Assembly: GCA_002049455.2 (NCBI GenBank)
Contig: KV918945.1
Span: 89,169-153,168 of the forward strand
Direction of reading: 5' to 3'
From: Porphyra umbilicalis
Taxonomy: Eukaryota; Rhodophyta; Bangiophyceae; Bangiales; Bangiaceae
Length of the DNA stretch: 64,000 nucleotides
A program made the position numbers and the translations under genes. The notes beneath the pieces were generated by a model. That model searched no databases. It was not told where the DNA came from and saw nothing but the letters and a program-made list of their open reading frames with translations. How positions within the stretch are numbered: the first letter of the stretch is position 1; each line of letters starts with the position of its first letter. Positions 11,537 to 22,336 of this stretch are shown in pieces.

Positions 11537-14500
11537 TGGATAGCTTGCGCCGAGAAACTGACTACGCTACCGCATATCCGAGACGCGAATAACAACCGCC
11601 GCGTCACCGAGTACGCCATACATATGTATGTTGACACCGGAGGGGTGCGCATCTTCGATCGCTGCCTCGTTTCTGACAACTTGTCATTACCGTGCATCCT
11701 CGGCGCCGAGTTCATTGAACGCAACATCGAGGGCATCTTGCCGCGCTCGCGCAAGATCTTCTGGCAAAAGCACGTGCGCTGCACGGAGGAACTACCTCGG
11801 CCAACGTCGATCTTAGCTTGTCTTAAGGACAGCGCGTGGGACCGCCACTGGCAAGATAAGCCCGCTCGGGTTCGAGCCTGCAGACAGGTGCGTGTCAACG
11901 GACACAAGGAGGAGTGGATCATGGCCACGTGCGACACCCCGGGCATGGTGACGATCACGCCTAACATTCAGTTGTGCCGACACAAGTCCATGGCGGTCGC
12001 CCGCGGCATCGTCATCGTCAACCCGGACGAACCATTCTTGGTCAAGTTTGGCAACTTTGGCAAGGACCAAGTCATTGTTCGCAAGAACTCAACCTTGGGG
12101 CTCGCAGAACCGTACTAAGGGCCGATGCTTTCCGCCGTCTTGGATGACAACAATCCAAAGGATGGAACCGATCCCTCATCGGACAACGCGAGTCGTGACC
12201 CACTCGAGGACCTCGACCTCAGTGAGGCACCCGAGTACCTACACAAGCAGATTCGTGACATGCTTAAGACGCATTCGTCGATGTGGGATGGAACCCTTGG
12301 CGTCATCCGTGCTACGGAGCACGCCATCGTCATTCCTCTCGACGCTCTGCCCATACGGGCCCAATCCTGCCGCACCGGGCCGTTCAAACGGCAGATCATC
12401 TCTGATCAGATCAAAAAAATGTTGAAGCTCAACGTCATTGCCCCTAGCTATAGTGCTTGGGCGAGCCCCGTGGTAAATGTACCAAAGAAGAACGGCAAAG
12501 CCCGATTCTGTGTCGACTATCGTCGGTTAAACGACATCACCAAGAAGGATGCTTATCCATTGCCTCGAGTGGAGGACTGCCTTGACTCCTTAGGAGATAC
12601 CCAAGTGTTCACGTCTCTCCACTGCACCGCGGGGTACTGGAAAGTACCCTTACGCAAGGACGACCAAGAGAACACGGCGTTCACGACGCACTGTGGTATA
12701 TAGCACTGGTTATCCATTCCTTTCGGCTTGACGAACGCGCCGGCTACCTTTCAGCGTGCGTTGGATATTATCTTCTCGGGCTTGAAGTGGCAGATATGCC
12801 TTGTCTACTTAGACAACGTCATCATCTTCTCCGCGAAAGCGGAGCAACACGTCAAAGACGTTGACACGGTTCTTCACCGTCTCCGCGAAGCCGGGGTTAC
12901 CCTGAATTTGGAGAAGTGCACGTGGTTCTCCGATGAGGTCGAGTACCTCGGACACATTGTCCGCCCCGGGCAACTGCACGTGCACAACAAGAACGTGGTT
13001 GCTCTGAAGCATGCCAAGTTCCCAACTACAAAAACCCAGCTGAAAAGCTTCTCGGGCATGTGTAACGTCTATCGACGGTTTGTCAAAGACTTTGCTAAAC
13101 GAGCAAAGCCCCTGAACGCCCAAACTAGAGCCAAGATCCCACCGGATTTACCGCCACCGACGGACGTGGACATCGCCGCATTCGAGGACCTTCGAAACGC
13201 ACTATTGTGCCCACCAGTACTTGCCTTGCCAAAGGCCAATCGGAAGCTCGTCGTCGAAGTTGACGCATGCGCCGACCAAGTTGGTTGTACCCTTCTCCAG
13301 GAGGAACAGGGCGAACGGCTTCATACTGCCGGATATTGGAGCCGAGGACTCACTGCTGCAGAGCAAACCTACTCCACCATGGAGCGAGAATGCCTCGGCG
13401 TCGTGTGAGCTGTCTTCAAGTTAGGGCACTTCCTCGACGCACAAATGTTCCTCATCCGAACGGATCACCAAGCACTTGGCTGGATCTACAGCACGACCGA
13501 CTCAAGCGGACGCTTGATGCGGTGGCGACTTCGCCTTTCCGAATACACATTCGATATGGTTCATTAACCAGGTGCATCGCACCACTTGCCGGACTTCCTG
13601 TCGCGCGCCTCTACGGTGGCGCTGCCAGACGATATCCACGATGATATACCGTGCCTGGCATTGGCCGAGACGGCCAACGGCTTGATGACGGGGAGGTACA
13701 CGGGTTCCGACATACCCGAACCGGAGGAATTCAACGACGTTGTTGAAGCTCAACAAACGGACGACTATTGTGTCGCAATGACCAAACGTGTCGAACTCGG
13801 AACGGCAAAGGCCTTCTTCCGTGATCAGCATCACGCTCTGTACCGCCGTGCGCCTTACGGCAATCAACTGGTTATTGCAAAGTCTTTACGCCAACGCGTG
13901 TTGACCCTCGAGCACCACTCAACCGTGGCCGCCCATCCTGGTATGAACCGGATGTATAACACAATGCGTAAGGCCTACTACTGGCCTTCAATGGTGATGG
14001 ATATTCATTCGACCATCACCAAATGCACAAAGTGTGCGAAAAATCGCCTCGCCTTGCGGCGACACACCACGCCCTTGACCCTGTTCCAGGCTACCGAGCC
14101 TCTCACGGAGCTGTCCGTTGACATCTTTGGGCCCATCCCGGCCTCCAAGAAGGGCAACCGCTTCATCTTGGTTATCACCAACCGCTTCGCCAAGCTCACC
14201 AAGTGCGTCGCCTTGCGGCAAATCACGGCTATGTCCGTGGCGTCAGCCATCATCGACGCGTGGGTGACCGCCTACGGGCCACCGGACCGGATCCTATCGG
14301 ACCAAGGGCCCCAGTTCATGTCGAACTTCTTCATCGCTGTGATGAAAATGCTTGGCACTGAAACGATTCGCACCACGGCGTATCACCCCGAAACTATTGA
14401 GCAAGTTGAACGGTACAACCGTACCATGGCTACGCAGCTGCGACACTACGTCGCTGATCACCCATCACGATGGGACGAGCTACTCCCGGTAATCACCGTG

Positions 14501-15692
14501 GCGTATAATAGCCAACCGCATCGGTCGACGGGCATCGCCCCATTTGAGCTCGTTATCCCAAGGCGGATCCCCAACCTCACGGTTCGCAACCTGCCCCCGG
14601 GCACTCCGCTGTCCAATAAGGGAACGCTCAAGGATGGGTCACCCCTCGCCCGCAAACGCGAATTCATGGCACGCCTTCGCAGGCAGATCCCCGTTGTCGT
14701 TGAGGCCTTGCGTAAGACGCAACAACGATCCAAACATAACTTCGATCACCGGGTCGCAACCCGCAATGCAGGCGTCAAGATCGGCGACTACGTATACACG
14801 ACCAACCACCATCGGCAAAACAAGCTGCAAAGCGAAGCCATTGGACCCTTCGTGGTCGTTGACGCCGATGCGGACGCCTCCACGTTTGTCATTGACATTG
14901 ACGGGGAGGAGAAGCGCGTCAGCAGTGACCATGTCACCCCAGGTCCTCGTCCAACGACGGCGAACACTTGTGCTGCACCCCTTACAAGATGGTCAAGACC
15001 AACGCAAGTCACCCCCGGCAACCGCCGATGAGTATGTGATCGACAAACTCCCATGCTTACGCCAGACGGGTGACAGCTATAGCGCGAACGTGCGCTGGTT
15101 CGACTACGGGTCGAAAGACGACACCTGAAAACCCCTGGATAACCACCCCCGCATTTTGGTGGTGCGTTTCCTTCGACAGAAGAAGAAGTATGTACCTGGG
15201 TACGAGTGGCAAACGCCAACACGACGAAGTCGCCGACAAGCCGGGCTCACAACTGTAGCCAACATCGTCATGGACCCCACGTGGACACCCACGATCCAAC
15301 ATGTCCATGTTACAGGCGACGGAGTTATCTATGCCAATGTCTTTTGGACAGAGTCAACTGCTGCCACCACAGTTAATGAAGTAATTCCTGTCACATTACT
15401 TAAGTCCACCCTGCCCTCGATGACCCGCAATTTTTCGTATGATCCCCAACTGGCTTTTCGGCATTTCGCTCGCCTGAATGCTGAATACGGCCCCTACACA
15501 TATGTGTGGCCTCGCAAACCTGATCCCACCGAGTCCGTACACCCCAACGGGTTCTTCGTACCTCCGGTACAACACCTCGACTCAGTTCTGAAACGCTTTG
15601 TATCGACCAAAGAAGAGGCCACCGTGGTAATCCCACAGTGGACCAACACCAGCTGGTACGCCACCGCCATCCGTGCGTGTTTCGAGTACTAA
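11537..15692 (+). pseudogene. GypB chromovirus pol, multiply broken
   Basis: Collinear with GypA pol but clearly a different family. It starts inside the protease, after the catalytic Asp (RDANNNRR to LPCILGAEFIE). RT follows (FCVDYRRLND, FGLTNAPATFQRALD), but two catalytic Asp positions are changed: LDC to LHC at 12620-12622 and YLDD to YLDN at 12806-12817. RNase H is at about 13220-13580. Integrase has its zinc region, VDIFGP, SDQGPQF and VERYNRT. A chromodomain-like segment starts near 15030 (EYVIDKL, VRWFDYG), then about 180 more residues to TAA near 15690. Lesions: TAG 12701, TGA 13406, TAA 13565, a frameshift between about 14950 and 15030, and TGA 15126. Two of the TGA codons fall where GypA or the chromodomain consensus has Trp. 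Confidence 0.88.
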
Positions 15693-15888
15693 GTACTTTT
15701 ATCATCCGATACAAGGGATACGACTCCCACACCATGGGCCACGCTTACCTGCCACTTCCTTCATTGATACGATGACTAACAGGAAACTGGGAAGCGGACG
15801 AGCACACGTCACGCGACAGAAACACAACAAGGGCACGCGCCCTACAATCCCACAACGGTCAACCGAACCGCCCACTTTGCAGTGGCAG

Positions 15889-18033
15889 TCACTCCTCCTC
15901 CTCGTCACCACGACGCGAGTCCCGGCGGGAATCGCGGCGCGCGCCAACACTGGCCGCCGACTCCTGCGAGACACTACGCGCACATGTGTTGCGCGCCGAG
16001 GGCGGAGCCTTCATCGAAGGGCCCCCGCCCTCATGGGTCCGACGACCAAGGATGCTCTGCGCGTTGAAACGCGCCGATGTGGCCTCCTCCCCTGGCTGGA
16101 TAACCTCGAGGTGCTGAGCGAATCGCCCGTAGTTGGCATCGCCGTCAACGGCGCGAGCCAGGGCCTGTCCAATGATGGACAAAGCCAACTCGACACCCCG
16201 TCCGTCCGCACGCTCAACAGCGGTCCGCAGGCCGGCGATCTGCTCGACCCAGGCGTTAGCCACTGCCGACAAGGCCGCCTCACAGGGCGCGCGGGCGCGC
16301 ACATCGCGCGCGCGCGCCGACCCAAAAAAGGTAACCGCCGCGGAGGAAGACGCGCTGGTTGGCCAAGTGGCATCCATCGCCCGGGGCGGAGACGGCGAGC
16401 GATCGCGCCGCGGCGAACGCGGGCGGTAGCGGCCCTCTCGGGCGTCGCCAACGTCGTGAGCCCAGTTCCGACGACCGCAGCGCCACACCCCGGGGTGGTT
16501 CGAAGTGATTACAGCCATCGGGAGTGGCGCGTTCGTGTCCAGCGCCCAGTCGAAATCGACACAAGGGTGACGAAGGCAAAAGCCGTACTCCTTGGTCGCG
16601 TCGACCGTGATCCGCACTTGATAGGCTTCCCCGAAGTCGCGGTCGCGCCAGACAACGTCCTTAAGGACCTCCGGCCAGGAAAACGCCTTCATGGCCTGAC
16701 GCATCTTGCCGTACAAGACGTACTTGGCCTCGCCGTCGGGCGCGTCCTTCAACTCGGACGTGTACCACACGTCGAAATGACGAAGCGTCCTATCGTCCAA
16801 GTGGACAAAGAACTTGTCCTTCTGTAGGGTGTGAACCCACGCAGCAACTAAGTTGCAGTAGTACTCGGAGTACACCTCCTGCCACACTGAGCTGTAGGCG
16901 TTGCGCAACGCATCCGCCAGGTACGCCACCACTACGGGGGTCGCCACCCACAGCCCCGTGTGTAGCTTCCATGCCGGGATAGGTGGAAGCCAACGGGACA
17001 AATCTAACGTCCGTGACGCACGGAGAAATCCAGCCGCCCACGCGGTGGGCATCGACTCGCGACCGCGAAAGAAGCGCGTGTCGGCGGCCCGACGGTGGTC
17101 GGATGAAAAAATCGGCAGCCGGAAGGGGTTCGGTAACCCGGTGACACGCGGACTGCGGTCGTCCTCGACGTCGTCGTTCTCCTCGTGCTTCACCAGCGCG
17201 AGCTGTTCAAGGTACGGCTCCAGGCCGGAGTCGTGCCCGGACAGCACCGAAAGGTCCTCGGCGAGAGTCCGCTTGAGGAAGACGGCCTTCGGTCGGTTGC
17301 GCAACAAGCGGCAAAACGAGTTGGCCGCCGCCTCGACCGTCTCAGTCCACTTCACAGGGAACAGAAGCGCATTGGCGTCAACCAAGCGGTGGAACGGGTG
17401 CAGAGGCACTTGGTAGCGCACGACCTCGTTACAAAACGACATCACCTCTTGGACACGACGCTGGGGGCACTGGTTCCCAATGTACGGGTCCCCATGGACC
17501 TCGGCCACGCGGTCGCCTGCGCGGTCCGGCAACCCGGCTTGCGCCATCACGTCAATGAAGTCAGGTAACGCCTCGTACTGCGCGTGTACACGACGTGTGT
17601 GCGCACGAGCGCGATTGCGCACGCACATGTCGTAGAGACAGTTGTCGGTGACCCGCGGGACTCCGTCAACCACCTCCACAGGTTCCGCATGTGCGTAGTA
17701 CGAGCCGCGAGGCCGAAACAGTCGCAAGATCTCCGGGTCCGTGGAGCAATCCACTGCCGCATGGCCCCCCGCGGAGGCATGCGCCCCGTCGACGACCGCC
17801 CCGCCATCGGCAACGTCACCGTCCACCGCCATCGCGGCCGAGTCCGCCATAGCTTTGGCCGTTCGGGGGTGTTGACCCTTGCCGCCGACACCGCGCTTGC
17901 CGTCCGTGCCGTGCTTGCCGCCGACGCCGCGCTCTCCGCCCTTGCCGCGCTTGTTGCCGACGCCGCGCTTGCCGCCGTTGCCGCCCTTGCCGCCGACGCC
18001 GCGCTTTCCGCCCTTGCCGCCCTTGCCGCCCAT
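15889..18033 (-). CDS. Antisense ORF of GypB (unknown protein, 714 aa)
   Basis: An intact 715-codon frame, stop included, on the strand opposite GypB gag-pol, just downstream of pol. I chose ATG 18033; the frame extends upstream to 18102 without another ATG. The N-terminus is a Gly/Lys-rich 12-residue repeat, followed by a folded-looking region (about residues 90-500) with many Trp, Tyr and charged residues, then an Arg/Ser-Pro segment (SPRRDRSPSPPR) and a helical tail ending in Glu residues. No known domain is recognised. Several blocks align with the antisense protein of GypA (41038-43623): CRLLRNRPKAVFL with LAEDLSVLSG; a stretch ending PLPP/LPPIP; and WVHTLQK...LKDAPDG...SWPEVLKD. Conservation across two families argues for a real accessory gene, perhaps regulatory or env-like in position, but its function is unknown. 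Confidence 0.65.
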   Translation of the reverse strand: MGGKGGKGGKRGVGGKGGNGGKRGVGNKRGKGGERGVGGKHGTDGKRGVGGKGQHPRTAKAMADSAAMAVDGDVADGGAVVDGAHASAGGHAAVDCSTDPEILRLFRPRGSYYAHAEPVEVVDGVPRVTDNCLYDMCVRNRARAHTRRVHAQYEALPDFIDVMAQAGLPDRAGDRVAEVHGDPYIGNQCPQRRVQEVMSFCNEVVRYQVPLHPFHRLVDANALLFPVKWTETVEAAANSFCRLLRNRPKAVFLKRTLAEDLSVLSGHDSGLEPYLEQLALVKHEENDDVEDDRSPRVTGLPNPFRLPIFSSDHRRAADTRFFRGRESMPTAWAAGFLRASRTLDLSRWLPPIPAWKLHTGLWVATPVVVAYLADALRNAYSSVWQEVYSEYYCNLVAAWVHTLQKDKFFVHLDDRTLRHFDVWYTSELKDAPDGEAKYVLYGKMRQAMKAFSWPEVLKDVVWRDRDFGEAYQVRITVDATKEYGFCLRHPCVDFDWALDTNAPLPMAVITSNHPGVWRCGRRNWAHDVGDAREGRYRPRSPRRDRSPSPPRAMDATWPTSASSSAAVTFFGSARARDVRARAPCEAALSAVANAWVEQIAGLRTAVERADGRGVELALSIIGQALARAVDGDANYGRFAQHLEVIQPGEEATSARFNAQSILGRRTHEGGGPSMKAPPSARNTCARSVSQESAASVGARRDSRRDSRRGDEEEE

Positions 18034-18062
18034 GACGCCCTTGACGCACTTGCCGTCCTTGC
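17878..18062 (-). repeat. 36-bp coding minisatellite in the GypB antisense ORF
   Basis: About four imperfect 36-bp units plus shorter GGK triplets encode a 12-residue repeat of the type GGKRGVGGKGGN on the minus strand. Variation is mostly codon-sized, so the frame stays open. The product is a basic, glycine-rich tail that could bind nucleic acid; this is inferred from composition only. Confidence 0.7.
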
Positions 18063-18102
18063 CGACCCTGCCGACGGGGGCGCCGCTCGTGACCCGCCCC
18101 AA

Positions 18103-21053
18103 CCGAGCACACCAACTCCACGAACCCCAAGGTTACCCACCTCGCCGTGGCGCGCCCCAACTCAAACAACGCTGTAAGGCAGCAACCTTTGCAAGTGCAC
18201 TAGGGCACGGGAAGGCCCCGTGCCGCTGGACGACCACCACCTGCTTGCACTCGGCACGGTATGAACCGGCCACGGGGTGTCAACCCCCCTCCGCGTCGTG
18301 GCTTTCGCCTTGTCGACAGGGTAGCGAAACCCCGATGACAACGGCGCCAAGTGGCGCTGACGACGATGGCGCAGCGCACACTGGCCACCCCACCGCCGCG
18401 ACCACTGGTCTTAACCCTGCCCGTCCGCCCGCGCCCGCGCGTACGCTTCCGGCGACCCGCCTGCGCAGGCACGCTCCACCCCGAGCCTCAGCCCCACAGC
18501 GCGAGCTGCCGACCACACGCCCGCACACGCGTGTTGTTGAGCGGTCGCGGTCGCCACCGACCAACCGCCACCCCCAAGGGGGCCGGATCGGCGCCCCTTC
18601 ACGGCTCGTGCCGCCAGCGCGGTGACACCCGCTCGGGTCTGTGCGGGCCCGCGATCGCCCAATCGGGCGCCGGCCTTCCGGGATCTCGCCGGGACGGCTC
18701 GAATCTCGCGTTGGAGGTATGTAGCATATCTCTGCTCGCAATTGGAAAATTGCCACTGGTAGCCCCCTTGACTGGCTGAATCCACGGATTTGTGTGACTC
18801 GGCCTGTGGCAAGCCCTTTGGGGGGCTACTTCCGCATTGTTCATTTTCTTGTTTGCTTGCCTGTCCTATCTGTTTGCCGGCACGCATTACGATCGATTGA
18901 TCGGATGGTCGATCGACCAGTGCCGTTGTTTGTATCAAACCACCGCGGGTCCGGGGTCGCCGTCGTAGGCACCACCCGGCTCCCCATCGGATGCCCTTCA
19001 AAAAAAGGTCTTTCTTCCTCGCCGCGACAACGATAGAGCTCGCGTTATTGCTTGGCTACGGTCGGTCCCAATACACTGGTAATTGATCCAACGTTATTGA
19101 TACTACAACGGTGGTTTACTCAGGGAAGAAATGACAGTCGACACCAATATCGATGGTGGCTCGCGGCCATGTCAAGGCCAGCCATAAGACCCGCTGTCCC
19201 GGTGCCAGCGCTCGCGCTGCAGCGCGCCTACGCAAGTGCAGATTCCTGCACTGGACATGCCAATCTTACTTGAGGGGCCCCAGGGCCCCTCATGTAAGGT
19301 TGACATGTCGGCAAAAGTGTTTGGTAAACGAAATCGGTAAGGGTCAGTATCCCGATCAAGAATTGGTATCGACCATTCGCTCAGCGGTCGGTACATGTCG
19401 GTATGGTACTTGTGTGAGTATTTGAACCTGGTAGAACTCGACCAATGCCACAGCCAGGCACTTGACACACTCACATTAAATGTGGATCTCACGCATTAAA
19501 ACCGCTGGCGGCGACGAATGTCCAGGCCCACCAGAAACCGACACTTACAAACCCAATGCCGAATGTCCGGTATAGAAACAACCACCAACTCGCAAACTTT
19601 CAGTCTATGGGCGCCGTTCCGATGTGAGGACTGCATTCTGGAGCTTCTTCCCACGTGCAGGAAACGTACAGTGCCGGTTTTGGGGTACTTTTCGCGCCAT
19701 CAGTGACGCCATGCTTCCACGGTGGGCATGTGACTTGCGTGTTCGACCAGGGAAAGTTGTAAGCATGTACATGACGAGCCTTACAGCCAGTCAGAAGTCC
19801 AAAGTGAGCATTGCGGAAGCGCTGTCGGTCGGGACCGAGAGTGAAGCGCCGGCCCTTGGACTCGGCCTTATCGATTCACGTCACTCGCCGGTCGCACAGT
19901 GTACAAATCAGGGGGCTACTGTTCGATTGCATGTTCTTTTTTTCGTCTCATGCAAGCCAACCGGCCTGATCCGCCCTATCAGTTTGAGTGGAATGTATTT
20001 ATCAGATGGATCATTGTTGCAACGGCTATTGCTGAGCCCGAATCCGCACGCAGCGCTTCACCAGTGTTGCGCGACCCACGCGTATTCAGGCGCTTCTCGC
20101 ATTGACAGCCCCTGTTCGTCGTAGTCCCGTCGAAACTCCCATGTCTGTCATCTGAGAGACTATGGCCTCTGGAGGTCAATTTGCGACGCTCCCACACCGT
20201 TTTTGGGATTGTTTTTATTGCAAGAGGTATACCTGTAGCCACTGACCAGACATACCAGCAATCAAGTGGCGACATATACAATATTGAGAGCACAAGGCAG
20301 CCGTGTCTGGCATGCAAAACCTCCTGTGCTGGTCCAGCTGGCCCGCTCTGCCCGAGCAAGCGTGCACACTGCCTTATGATGACGTCCTTGGGTATCTCCG
20401 AACGATAGTGTGGCGGTTGCGCAACTTCCACGCCACCAAATATCATTCGCGTCGTATTGTTGGCAGCAGAGTGGGCGAGCAGTCTCCTATCGTCATATGT
20501 GCATAGATGCATGAGAAAAAATGAGCGTGGCTTGGCATGCAAGAGAATCATTGACGGGGGGGCGAAGGGACGGGTCTAAGCTGACCCAAGTCAGGTACCG
20601 TCGAGGTCGTGGCGCTGGTTGGGTGAAATGCGGAGGCAAGCAGTTGGTACGGTCGGGTCATGGTGTGGCCAGTGCAGCCTGTGAGAGAGAGAGTGAACGC
20701 GAGTGGTGCTGCAACTTCACATCCCAAAATTCGAGTTCTTACAAAACTGCGAATACCGAGACATTGGTACGAAATCCGTAAATCGGTATACCTATTGGGA
20801 AGCGGTGTACAGAATTGCATCATTCGGTGAACGCCAATCGTACCTCGAGGGCGCCTCTCCTCCATGCCCTCGATGCCCCCCGACAGGTGTGTCAGGAGAT
20901 CTCGCAAGTCGCCCGCGTCCGGCCACGCTAAGGGGCCTGTCACAAATAGCACCGCTAATCGGCAGCTAACTTAACATGCACTAGAGAGACCTCGTACTGT
21001 CAACCAGGGTGGCCCGAGATTGACCGCAATCGGGCCGACCAAATGGGGTCGAC
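18103..21053. other. Unassigned region, near-neutral base composition
   Basis: Base composition drops toward about 50% GC compared with the flanking elements. No ORF has recognisable content, and all frames are short or overlap on both strands. It should contain the right end of the GypB element (any 3' LTR would begin shortly after 18.1 kb), but no TG...CA repeat could be matched because the 5' LTR belongs to another family. It contains the palindrome at 19254-19309. Confidence 0.5.
19254..19309. repeat. 56-bp spacerless inverted repeat
   Basis: Two 28-bp arms with no loop: the left arm (19254-19281) and the reverse complement of the right arm (19282-19309) agree at 24 of 28 positions. The centre is GGGGCCCCAGGGCCCC. 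It could be a tiny foldback element, a recombination product or a protein-binding palindrome. Confidence 0.75.
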
Positions 21054-22330
21054 TCAAACTCCCGGGATTTCCGTAGTCAAACAAAGAGGCGCGGTACCGG
21101 GTCGGATGACCCGCTGGTCAACGGGGGTGCGGTCCATCCCAGTCGCCACGTGAAGCTCGAGCGCGCCGCTCGGCTTCGCCTTCGTGAGGCTGTCGGCAAT
21201 GTCGTTGTCTCCCATAACCAGACCGACGTTGGAGATCTGCCGACGGTTGTAGACCTCCCGAGCCGCCGCAACGTCGGTGAGGAGACGCCTATTCTTTGGG
21301 TGCGAGCCACGCGTGACAACGGCAAAGAGCTGCTTCGAGTTGGTGAGGATGGGCCGCGGGATGTGGCAGTCGTACAACCGCTCCAGGTCGTGACGGAGCA
21401 TGTAGCCCTAGTCAAGCGCGTCCCCAAAGGCGTACACCTCACCGGCCATCACAGACCGCACCACGCGGCGCTACATGCGGCTGAAGAACATCACGAAGTG
21501 CACCCGTCCGCGACCATCCTCCACTAGTAGATTGATGAATCCCAGCTCGGACGACTGGTCGTCGTTGGTCGCAAAAGAGGCGTCTGGAAAAGCGCGTAAT
21601 TGTAGAGTGGTCCGGTTCGGAGGTGAGTGGTGCAGCGCTAAAGAAGGGGATGATTGGGCCGCCTTCATTGCCTTGTTCAGGGCCTGCACGAGTCGAGTTT
21701 CGTAAGTTGCCTTGCTGACCTGGGCAGCCCTGATGATGGTGCACCCAAGATGAGGGCGCATGTGCCCGACCCAAGCAGCAGCCGCCCCGTACCAAGGTGC
21801 AGCGGTGGTAAGAGACGCCCGTGGTAAGAAGCAAGAGCGACGCGACGTAGGCCATCTGGTCGAACCTAAAGGTCCGCGGGAGGCGCCGCGAAGTTATGGC
21901 CTGCACGCAGATAATCTCCATCTCATCCATCTGCTGCGACTTGGCCTAAAACACCCGCAACTTCGTTTTGGTGGCCACATGGAGCTCGTCCGTGCCGCCC
22001 AAGAGGCAGTCGTCCACGAACGTACCCATCGCGCCGACGAGGCCGTTGACACCCTTTTGCACGTAGAGCGCTGGATCTCACAACAGCGGTGTCTGAAGGA
22101 GGTCGTCGCGGACGTGCCGCTGTATTGAAACACAACAGGAGGTATCTGCGTCACACACCCAATACAACGGACGAACCAGCAGAAGGAACTTATCGGCAGG
22201 GAGGTCAAAGAGGTGTTGGTCATCGGGGCTTCAGTCCAGGAACAGGATGCGGGTGCGTGGGGCGCTGCTCTACAGGTCGGCCTGGTTAATGTCGTAAGAA
22301 AAGAACCGGAACTGCAGGACCGCCGACGTT
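21054..22330 (-). pseudogene. CopD-family pol fragment (RT to RNase H)
   Basis: The minus strand encodes, with several frameshifts and stops, the C-terminal half of the same divergent copia pol found at 47.2-50.55 kb. Matching landmarks: FRFFSYDINQ (versus FRFYAQDVNQ), DPALYVQKG, GTFVDDCLLGG (the YVDD box, here FVDD), PDASFATNDDQSS, VMAGEVYAFG, LERLYDCHIP, and ISNVGLVMGDNDIADSLTKAK. It ends at about 21054. Upstream in its own orientation it stops at the truncated end of the second CopA copy, suggesting that copy inserted into this CopD element near the first RT motif. No LTR is preserved. Confidence 0.82.
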
Positions 22331-22336
22331 GATACC

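Larger units (their letters stand above)
7494..18102 (+). mobile_element. Chimeric Ty3/gypsy element: GypA 5' half joined to GypB pol
   Basis: The 5' portion (LTR 7494-8140, primer site, gag, frameshift site and pol N-terminus to about 11530) is close to the GypA copy at 32714-36755. Near 11530-11537 the match stops, and a second, clearly different chromovirus-type pol (GypB) continues to 15692, followed by an antisense ORF (15889-18033). The GypB part lacks its own gag, and the protease segment with the catalytic Asp is missing at the junction, where the two pol frames also do not match. I could not find a 3' LTR, so the right boundary is approximate. It could be a recombinant retroelement, a GypB fragment next to a truncated GypA, or an old deletion spanning two adjacent elements. 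Confidence 0.75.

Noticed and set aside
15673-16827. Plus-strand 384-codon ORF downstream of GypB pol
   Set aside because: It lies opposite the conserved antisense ORF, has no domain content and looks like a GC-driven shadow.
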